From positions 1 through 5,587 of the forward strand of contig CAMLRA010000208.1 in the NCBI GenBank assembly GCA_946482325.1: a stretch of 5,587 nt of DNA, written 5' to 3'. The position numbers were made by a program, and so were the translations under genes. The number at the start of each line of letters is the position of its first letter. The stretch's first letter is position 1. The stretch is from an uncultured Chromatiaceae bacterium (GTDB lineage Bacteria > Pseudomonadota > Gammaproteobacteria > Enterobacterales > Alteromonadaceae). Under the pieces are notes generated by a model, which saw nothing but the letters and a program-made list of their open reading frames with translations, made no database searches and had not been told where the DNA came from. Of this stretch, positions 1 through 5,587 are shown one piece after another.

Positions 1-273
1 TATGTACTACGTGATCTGGCTTACAAGAAAAAAGTCAGCCTGAGCCCGCAAAACCCGCTGGACCCGCGCGATGTTAGCCTGTGGTGTCAGCAGGCTGGTT
101 TTATTCAGCTCAGCAAAACCGGGGTGCGTTGTTTCCACGATTATTTACGTGATCGCTCCGAGCAGGAAACGGAGTTTGACAAGCTGTTGGAAGTCGAACT
201 GCGTTACAACAGAACAGAGCCTTATGCCTCGTTGGGTCGCTATCAGCATCTGCTGTTGCAGAAACCGCTGTAA
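1..273 (+). CDS. cmoM: tRNA 5-carboxymethoxyuridine methyltransferase CmoM, C-terminal part (5' end outside window)
   Basis: The open frame starts at the first base and ends at TAA 271-273, giving 90 residues with no start codon in the window. The E. coli protein (CmoM, formerly SmtA) is about 261 aa, so this is roughly the last third. The visible part matches the CmoM C-terminus as I recall it: a basic KKK patch then LSPQNPLDP, a DVSLWCQQAGF segment, KTGVRCFHDYLRD, a LLEVELRYNRTEPY helix and the closing LGRYQHLLLQKP. CmoM is a cytoplasmic class I SAM-dependent methyltransferase that methylates the carboxyl group of cmo5U34 to mcmo5U at the tRNA wobble position, after CmoA and CmoB act. The SAM-binding Rossmann motifs lie upstream of the window and cannot be checked. 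The gene converges on tamB with a 38-bp gap. Codon use shows nothing odd. The family is confident; intactness of the upstream part is unknown. Confidence 0.9.
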   Translation, partial: YVLRDLAYKKKVSLSPQNPLDPRDVSLWCQQAGFIQLSKTGVRCFHDYLRDRSEQETEFDKLLEVELRYNRTEPYASLGRYQHLLLQKPL

Positions 274-292
274 CAAAAAAACTGTAGCTGAA

Positions 293-310
293 CCCCCTGA
301 ACTCAGGGGG
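293..310. terminator. GC-rich hairpin between convergent cmoM and tamB, probable transcription terminator
   Basis: A perfect inverted repeat, CCCCCTG (293-299) and CAGGGGG (304-310) around the tetraloop AACT, fills much of the 38-bp gap between the two stop codons. The next bases on either side of the loop are also complementary (A300/T303). Reading toward cmoM on the minus strand (the tamB direction), a run of seven T lies at 275-281, but 11 nt past the stem rather than touching it. On the plus strand (the cmoM direction) the stem is followed by AT-rich sequence without a clean T run, and this already lies in tamB codons. The position and stem strength suggest termination, possibly in both directions, but neither side has the textbook stem plus adjacent U-tract. 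Confidence 0.6.
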
Positions 311-311
311 A

Positions 312-3300
312 TTAATCAAATTCCATTTTATACAGCAGGTCTACTGAGGTCGCGAGGCCTTGGACCGCCTCGAGATAAACCTGCTGCATCAGCCGGTAGC
401 GTAGGGTAAATTCACCAAACTGACTGAAGATTCCAACCCCGTATTTCACTTGTAGTCGTGGTGACAGATAACCACTGACGGTGACCTTGGATTTATCGCC
501 ACTGCCGGCGGTATCAAGACTCAAATCTGAGATACCAAAGGCTTCGCCGATAGCGCCAACCAGCTGGCCTGAATTGGCGATACCAATACCAATCAGACCT
601 GTGGTGACAGCGCCATCGCCGGCACTGCTGCCAATATCCCGACCCATTAGTAAATAAGCCAGTGCATTGGCCTGTGGTTTAGATGGTTCGCTGAACACTT
701 CAATCAGCGGGCTGTCCGCCAGGCCATTGACGCGCAGCCCGGCAATCACATTATCTTCAGTCTTCTCCGGATTGCGGATAGCCTCAATCGCCAGCAGCGG
801 TTGATTAGCCGGGCCGTTAAACGTTAGCCGGCCTTTACGCAGTTTTAGATCCTGGCCATAAGCGCGAAAACTGCCGTCTTTGAGCTGAACCTGGCCATGC
901 AGGGTCGGCACCAGTCCCTGCTGGCGCACGCGTAAATCACCCTGCAAGCGGGTTTTCAGGCCAAAGGCGGATAAGCGCACCTGCTCGCCAATCTTCAGGC
1001 GGATATCGGAAGTGAATGCCCAGGCTGACTTTGCGCTGGCCGTGTTGGTCTTGCTCAGGATCACTTCATCGTCACTGACCCGCACCGCATCTTCCGGCAG
1101 GCTGTTAAACCGGATGGAACCGGCCGGTATGTCAATGTTGCCGCTGATTTGGCCGGAATGCGGACTGGCAGTCAGTTTTAGCTGCGGGCTGACGGTGAGG
1201 TCGGCGTCCATCAACTGTAACTGCAGCTTATCGCCCTTCACCTCGAGCTGACTGAACCAGGCATCCGGCGTCAGCCAATTGGCATCACCGGTCACACTCA
1301 GCCGGCCTTCCGGCGTTTGCCAGTCGCTATTAAGGCTGGCGGCAAAACCGCGGAAACTGGTGAGCAGGCTGGCTTTGGTCAGTTCCAGTGGCGCTTGCTG
1401 CCCAGTCAGCTGCAGCGCATCCACAGCCAGATTGCCATATATTGCCGGATTGGACAGTAAGCCTTCCGCGCGCAGATTGGCACTGAGCAGACCGTCAAAT
1501 TTACTGAACTCATTAAACACCGGCTGTAGGAAGGCCATCGATAAAGGCGCCAGCTGCAGATTGGCTTTCAGTTGCGGTGCTTTAGTGTTGAGCTGACTGA
1601 TATTGACATTCGCGGCAATGGCGCTGTCACTGGCGAGTGTGGCCTGCAGCACTGTGCTCAGCTGATAATTTTTCAGTCCACCTTTTAAGGTCAAATCATG
1701 CCATGGCAGTTCCAACACTGTGGTCAGCTGGTGGCGTAATAATCCCTGATTACTTTTGAGATCCCAGTTCAGCGCCGCCAGCCGGCCTTGTTGCCAGCTC
1801 AGAGCCAACTGACCACTGGCATCGCCGTCAGCACTGAATTTACCGGGAAGCAACGGATCCAGACTGTTCAGTGGCAGCTGTTGTAGTGATATTGCGAGTT
1901 CGCCTTGTTGGGTGCTCAGCGCTGAGGTTTTACTGAGGCAAACCGACGCGTCGGCCTGCTGCCAGCAGGCGGCGCCCAGTTCGGCTTGTTGTTTGCCAAT
2001 ATCTAACACAACCAGCCAGGGTTGTTGCAACTGCCAGTCACCCATATCAGACTGCAGCCGCAGTTCCTGTACATCCGACTGCCAACGCTGCTTGTTCATG
2101 CCTGCCTGCATCGCAAGCACCGCTTTAAGCTGATGGCTGTCCAGCGTCAGATGGGTTTGGTGTTTGCTGACAGTGCCCTCGGACTGCCAGTCCAGCTGCT
2201 GCAACTGCCAACCGGGCGCCTGACCGTTTTTCAGGTTCAGGCTGATTTGACTGGCTTTGGTACCCAGGGCCGGTAACGAGGCGCTGGCGGTCAGCTCCGC
2301 CAGTGCGTAATCATCCAGATAATTAACGTTACTGGCTTTGAGGTTGAGCTGTACATCGGGCTGTTGCGCATCACCGCGCAGCTGAATACTGCCATCGATT
2401 TGCCCTTCAGCAAGCGCCAGCGAATAGCCGAGATCAACAATGTGCAGCTGGGCGTCCAGTGTCAGTTGCTCGGCGAGGGCACCGTTCAGTCCCAACTGAT
2501 TTGGGCCGTGTTGCAGTGTCAGTCCCGGCGTTTTTAGCTGCAGCAGACCGGAAGCCGGTTGCTCAAGTGTCAGCTCGCCGGCCAAAGTCAGCGGCTGATT
2601 GCGCAGCTCCCCATAAAAATTCAACCCTTTGGCCAGCACTTGCCATTGCCGCTTGGCATCTGCACTGAAATTACCGGCCAGCTGCATTTCGCCACTGAGT
2701 TCACCCGGGTAGTCTGCCCAATATAAACCCGGTTGCATGCCTTTGAGCTTCAGTGCGGCCTGTAGCTCAAGCGTATTCAGATCCAGTTCGCCACTGACAT
2801 TAGCCAGGCCGTTTAAACTCTGCAGCTCAAGCTGTTGCAATTTGATTTGATTCGCCTGCTGACTGGCACTCAGACGCCACTCGGCCTGCGGTAACTTTGG
2901 ATGTTGACTAGTGACCTGTAGCTCCAATTGCTGTTGCTGCAGATTGCCACGCAGCCCGGCCTGCAGTTTTTGCAGCAATAGAGGCGCTGATTGGGATTGT
3001 TGGGCAACAGTGCTGGCGGGCGCTAACAGTGGCCAACGCAGTTCGTCGGCTTGCAAAGTTGCATCAAAGGCGACATCCGGGCTGATTAAATCGGCCTGTA
3101 TTGTTAACTGCAAGGGCCATGGCGTTTTGCTTTCGGTATGCAGCTGCCAGGCCGAAAGGGGCCCTTTACCGCTTAACTTCAGGTCCAGCGGCTGTGGCAG
3201 GTCGGCGCTGCGGGCGTTGAGTTGCAGCTGCAGCAATAGCTGCTGGCTGGCTGGTTGCAATGCCATTTCGCCCTGTAGCGTCAAGGCCGGCTGTTGTAGT

Positions 3301-4151
3301 TGCAGACGGGTATTTTGTAATTGCCACTGATCAGCTTGCAGGCTGAGGTCGGTGCTGAGGGATTGCAGTATCAGCAGTTGCTGCTGACCTTGTTGCAACC
3401 TGAGATCAGTGACTTGCAGCCTTTGCAGCTCAACTTCCAGCGGTAGCTGGAGTTTGAGTAATTCCGGCAACGGGTTTGTGCTGCTGTCGGCATGTGTTGC
3501 CCTGATCAATTCGATACGGCTTTGTTTTAACTCCGGCAGCTGCAGAGACAAACGGTTGGCCGTCAGTTGTATGCCCGTCTGCAGGCTGCTGATCCGGACA
3601 TGCTGGCCAGGTAGTTGCAGCTCGGTATCCTGTATAATCAATTGATTGACCAGCAAGTCAAATGGCAGCAATGCAGTGATTTTATCTGGTGAAGATGTCT
3701 CGGCATGAGTCGTGGCCGGCTTGCCAGTCGGTGCAGCAGCCGAGGGCGCAGAGGTTGTGCTGTCAGTTTGCTGGACTACCTGCAGCCCTTGCAGTTGCAA
3801 TAAAGGTAAACACAGCTGCTGACGCCACAGACAGGCTAAATCCAGCCGTATTTGCAGTTCAGCGACTTCGATCTGAAGGCCCGGCTGCTGATAACTGAGC
3901 TCACGCAACGTGATGCCTTGCCAGATGTCGCCTTGCAGCATAGTGATGTGTAACGCCGGCAGCAGCCGGGGTTGTAGCAGCCGCAGCAGTTGCAGGCCGG
4001 CGTTGCTACCGACCAAAGCCAGCGTTGATGCGAGTAACAGCAGCATGCTTAGCAGACAAAGTCGCAGCCAGAGCCAAACCGAGCGGGCTCGGCGCGGCCT
4101 GATGGCGACGGCTGGTGGAACCTGTACCTGATTCACTTCAGCTCCACTCAT
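312..4151 (-). CDS. tamB: Translocation and assembly module inner-membrane protein TamB (AsmA-like/DUF490 family)
   Basis: This 1279-aa protein is close in length to E. coli TamB (about 1259 aa). After a basic cytoplasmic stretch (RPRRAR, residues 18-23) comes one hydrophobic anchor at about 25-48; the rest should lie in the periplasm. A Thr/Ser/Ala/Pro-rich linker covers about 129-157. Residues about 160-930 are repetitive beta-strand-like sequence with alternating Leu and polar residues, as expected for the hydrophobic-grooved tube of this family. The C-terminal TamB domain (DUF490, PF04357) is clear: PAGSIRFNSLPEDAVRVSDD near 1010-1025, AYGQDLKLRKGRLTF and AIEAIRNPEKTEDNVIAGLRV near 1095-1140, ALAYLLMGRDIG near 1160-1172, and a C-terminus LRYRLMQQVYLEAV...LLYKMEFD resembling E. 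coli. Cysteine pairs C107/C114 and C729/C738 match E. coli positions as I recall them. The known partner is TamA, encoded just upstream; the role is outer-membrane protein assembly and/or phospholipid transport across the periplasm. ATG at 4149-4151 is chosen because it overlaps the tamA stop and precedes the anchor; the next Met (36) is inside the anchor. The stop is TAA 312-314. Confidence 0.96.
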   Translation of the reverse strand: MSGAEVNQVQVPPAVAIRPRRARSVWLWLRLCLLSMLLLLASTLALVGSNAGLQLLRLLQPRLLPALHITMLQGDIWQGITLRELSYQQPGLQIEVAELQIRLDLACLWRQQLCLPLLQLQGLQVVQQTDSTTSAPSAAAPTGKPATTHAETSSPDKITALLPFDLLVNQLIIQDTELQLPGQHVRISSLQTGIQLTANRLSLQLPELKQSRIELIRATHADSSTNPLPELLKLQLPLEVELQRLQVTDLRLQQGQQQLLILQSLSTDLSLQADQWQLQNTRLQLQQPALTLQGEMALQPASQQLLLQLQLNARSADLPQPLDLKLSGKGPLSAWQLHTESKTPWPLQLTIQADLISPDVAFDATLQADELRWPLLAPASTVAQQSQSAPLLLQKLQAGLRGNLQQQQLELQVTSQHPKLPQAEWRLSASQQANQIKLQQLELQSLNGLANVSGELDLNTLELQAALKLKGMQPGLYWADYPGELSGEMQLAGNFSADAKRQWQVLAKGLNFYGELRNQPLTLAGELTLEQPASGLLQLKTPGLTLQHGPNQLGLNGALAEQLTLDAQLHIVDLGYSLALAEGQIDGSIQLRGDAQQPDVQLNLKASNVNYLDDYALAELTASASLPALGTKASQISLNLKNGQAPGWQLQQLDWQSEGTVSKHQTHLTLDSHQLKAVLAMQAGMNKQRWQSDVQELRLQSDMGDWQLQQPWLVVLDIGKQQAELGAACWQQADASVCLSKTSALSTQQGELAISLQQLPLNSLDPLLPGKFSADGDASGQLALSWQQGRLAALNWDLKSNQGLLRHQLTTVLELPWHDLTLKGGLKNYQLSTVLQATLASDSAIAANVNISQLNTKAPQLKANLQLAPLSMAFLQPVFNEFSKFDGLLSANLRAEGLLSNPAIYGNLAVDALQLTGQQAPLELTKASLLTSFRGFAASLNSDWQTPEGRLSVTGDANWLTPDAWFSQLEVKGDKLQLQLMDADLTVSPQLKLTASPHSGQISGNIDIPAGSIRFNSLPEDAVRVSDDEVILSKTNTASAKSAWAFTSDIRLKIGEQVRLSAFGLKTRLQGDLRVRQQGLVPTLHGQVQLKDGSFRAYGQDLKLRKGRLTFNGPANQPLLAIEAIRNPEKTEDNVIAGLRVNGLADSPLIEVFSEPSKPQANALAYLLMGRDIGSSAGDGAVTTGLIGIGIANSGQLVGAIGEAFGISDLSLDTAGSGDKSKVTVSGYLSPRLQVKYGVGIFSQFGEFTLRYRLMQQVYLEAVQGLATSVDLLYKMEFD
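4148..4151 (-). promoter_or_regulatory. ATGA stop-start overlap coupling tamA and tamB translation
   Basis: On the minus strand the tamA stop TGA (4148-4150) shares bases with the tamB start ATG (4149-4151). The sequence just upstream, GGGGCCGGAATT within the last tamA codons, contains only a weak purine-rich candidate for a ribosome binding site. Such overlaps usually go with translational coupling by re-initiation, which would keep TamA and TamB production linked. The overlap is seen directly; the coupling is inferred. No separate tamB promoter is evident. Confidence 0.8.
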
Positions 4152-5587
4152 AATTCCGGCCCCAGCGTGAAATGCAGCCGAAAACGGCCATTGGGTTCGT
4201 GATCCAGGCCATAAGCCAAATCCAGCCGGATCGGGCCGACCGGTGAGGCCCAGCGTGCGCCGATGCCGACACTGCGTTTCCAGTCTGGTTGGTCGTTCCA
4301 GGCGCTGCCGTAATCAGTAAACAGCGCCAGCCACCAATCGCCTTTGACCCGATGCTGATACTCCAGATTCACTGTGGCCAGACGCACACCGCCAATCAAT
4401 TCCTGTTCGTTGTTAAGCGGTGCTATCGTCTGATAACCATAACCCCGCAGACTGCTGTCGCCACCAGCAAAAAAGCGTAACGAAGGCGGGATATTCGCCA
4501 CTTGTTCCTGCAAAATCGCACCGGCGTCAAGCCGCACCAGCCAGCGTTGATCTTCACTGAAACTGCCAATCCAGCCGGCCCGGCCATAGAGCCGGACAAA
4601 ATCAGTATCCGAACCCCAGCCGGTATTCGCCGCTTCGACGCTGAGCAGATAGTTGTCAGCATCCAGTGGCATACTGCCGCCAGAATCGCGGTTACGATTA
4701 AAAGTGAGGCCGGGCAATACCAGATTGGAGGTGTCACGTTGTGTGCCCTGCACATAATCTTCATACAGCCAGCGCAGTGATAACGTGCGTTGCCACTGGT
4801 TGCTGAGTAACCAATGCCGTTCGCCTTTGAGGTTGTAGCTGGTGCTGTCGGTATCCAGCAGGTCTTTGTTTTTATAACCAAAAGACAGCTGGTAGTAGTC
4901 ATTGGCAACGTCGCGCAACGGAAATTTATAGGCCGTTTCCAGATTTTGCTCACGCTGCGACAAGGCCAAATCGGCGCTGAGACTATGGCCGCGGTCGTTG
5001 ACCCAGGGTTTAAACCAGTTGGCGGTGATGCGTGCGCCGACATCGGTGGCGTAGCCAATACCGGTTTCCACGCTGTTGCGGGTGGCCGGCTGCAGTTCAA
5101 TGGTCAGCGGTAGCATCCCATCTTTGCGGTTATCCGGATCTGCAATTAAATCGACGCTGCCAAACCACAGCGTATTGGCCAGATTCTGACTGAGCTTGGC
5201 CAACAGCGCTGCTGAATAATAATCACCGGATTTAAACGGCAGTAAACTGCGCAGCCGGGCTTCACGGATTTGGCCGCCGTTAAAACTGATGTCGCCAAAA
5301 CGATAACGTGGACCACTTTCAAAGTGCAGATGCATTTTGCCACGGCGGTCGCCAGGGGTTATTACCAGTTCTGCGCGGGTGAATTTGGCATCAAAATAAC
5401 CTTTGCGGTGTGACAGGCTCAGCAGCGCTTTTTTGTAGGCTTCGTAGTTGCCATGGTGCATCCGCTCGCCTTGTTTCGGTGCTTTTTGCCGTTGTAGTGC
5501 CTGAAACTCCGGGTCGCGAATGGCTTCGCCAGTGATCTGCAAATCAGCTACATCAATAAACACCGAACGACCGGCAATGATCCGCGC
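4148..5587 (-). CDS. tamA: Outer-membrane Omp85-family protein TamA (5' end outside window)
   Basis: The frame is open to the right edge: eight further codons (ARIIAGRS) precede the GTG at 5561-5563, so that GTG is not the real start. About 480 residues are visible; E. coli TamA has 577, and alignment by eye starts near its residue 95, so the signal peptide, POTRA1 and the beginning of POTRA2 are missing. Visible residues about 1-85 fit the rest of POTRA2 (HGNYEAYKKAL, RKGYFDAKFT) and about 90-165 POTRA3 (GPRYRFGDISF, LLPFKSGDYYS). The beta barrel follows, from SVETGIGYATDVG to the C-terminus. The loop-6 Omp85 signature RFFAGGDSSLRGY is at visible residues 371-383 (4439-4477), with the key LRGY intact. 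The end, SPVGPIRLDLA then LGPEL, closely resembles E. coli TamA. TamA is the outer-membrane half of the TamA-TamB complex that spans the periplasm, and it lies directly upstream of tamB. No frameshift or internal stop is seen. A general BamA-like paralogue is unlikely given the TamA-specific tail and the tamB neighbour. Confidence 0.96.
   Translation of the reverse strand, partial: ARIIAGRSVFIDVADLQITGEAIRDPEFQALQRQKAPKQGERMHHGNYEAYKKALLSLSHRKGYFDAKFTRAELVITPGDRRGKMHLHFESGPRYRFGDISFNGGQIREARLRSLLPFKSGDYYSAALLAKLSQNLANTLWFGSVDLIADPDNRKDGMLPLTIELQPATRNSVETGIGYATDVGARITANWFKPWVNDRGHSLSADLALSQREQNLETAYKFPLRDVANDYYQLSFGYKNKDLLDTDSTSYNLKGERHWLLSNQWQRTLSLRWLYEDYVQGTQRDTSNLVLPGLTFNRNRDSGGSMPLDADNYLLSVEAANTGWGSDTDFVRLYGRAGWIGSFSEDQRWLVRLDAGAILQEQVANIPPSLRFFAGGDSSLRGYGYQTIAPLNNEQELIGGVRLATVNLEYQHRVKGDWWLALFTDYGSAWNDQPDWKRSVGIGARWASPVGPIRLDLAYGLDHEPNGRFRLHFTLGPEL

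Noticed and set aside
71..409. A 112-codon plus-strand open frame spanning the cmoM end and the tamB end
   Set aside because: It is out of frame with cmoM, whose own frame gives a clear family match across 1-273, and it continues through the terminator hairpin into antisense tamB.
1954..1970. Perfect palindrome GCCTGCTG-C-CAGCAGGC inside tamB
   Set aside because: It falls exactly on the codons around Cys729-Trp-Gln-Gln, has a one-base centre, and is readily produced by CTG/CAG-rich coding sequence. No adjacent signals suggest an operator or terminator.
2911..3330. A 139-codon plus-strand open frame rich in Cys and Ser, opposite tamB
   Set aside because: It is a shadow of the Leu/Gln-rich tamB frame: CAG/CTG-type codons read in antisense give Cys, Ser and Arg. 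The tamB frame across it is unbroken and family-matched, and the shadow protein resembles nothing I recognise.
3371..3387. Inverted repeat TCAGCAG-TTG-CTGCTGA inside tamB
   Set aside because: It arises from consecutive Gln and Leu codons in the most Leu/Gln-rich part of TamB; there is no T-run or promoter-like context.
4148..4165. TamA lacks the C-terminal aromatic residue typical of outer-membrane barrels (ends in GPEL)
   Set aside because: E. coli TamA, as I recall it, ends with the same LGPEL, so this is the normal family tail rather than a truncation.
4423..5100. A 225-codon minus-strand open frame within tamA
   Set aside because: It overlaps the recognised TamA barrel in another frame and shows no family-like sequence; an alternative-frame shadow.
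5561..5563. GTG as a possible start of tamA
   Set aside because: The frame continues upstream to the window edge with residues that fit the middle of POTRA2, and starting here would remove the signal peptide and POTRA1.

Overview
The window carries two complete or near-complete minus-strand genes of the translocation and assembly module, tamA followed by tamB, and the 3' end of a plus-strand gene, cmoM, that converges on tamB. All three calls rest on reading the translated sequences and comparing them from memory with the Escherichia coli proteins; no search was run. The combination of CmoM (a tRNA wobble-uridine methyltransferase largely confined to Gammaproteobacteria) with a TamA/TamB pair points to a diderm gammaproteobacterium. 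The very Leu/Gln-rich TamB and moderate GC content would suit an Alteromonadales-type organism (for example Rheinheimera or Alishewanella), but that is only a guess.

Layout: bases 1-273 hold the last 90 codons of cmoM (plus strand, cut by the left edge). A 38-bp gap (274-311) separates the two convergent stop codons and contains a GC-rich hairpin, a probable shared transcription terminator. Bases 312-4151 are tamB (minus strand, 1279 aa). Its ATG overlaps the tamA TGA in a 4-base ATGA, and tamA runs from 4148 to the right edge, where its reading frame stays open, so its start lies outside the window. There is no gene-free stretch longer than 38 bp.

Function: TamA is an outer-membrane Omp85/BamA-family barrel with periplasmic POTRA domains. 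TamB is anchored in the inner membrane and spans the periplasm as a long hydrophobic-grooved beta structure that docks on TamA. Together they act in outer-membrane protein assembly and/or phospholipid transport from inner to outer membrane. The ATGA overlap supports co-transcription and coupled translation of the two partners. CmoM is functionally unrelated and is a convergent neighbour only.

I found no mobile element, CRISPR array, RNA gene or unrecognised gene. The points worth a second look are modest: extreme Leu/Gln bias in the N-terminal half of TamB, two conserved cysteine pairs in TamB, an N-terminal cytoplasmic extension, and the compact convergent terminator region.
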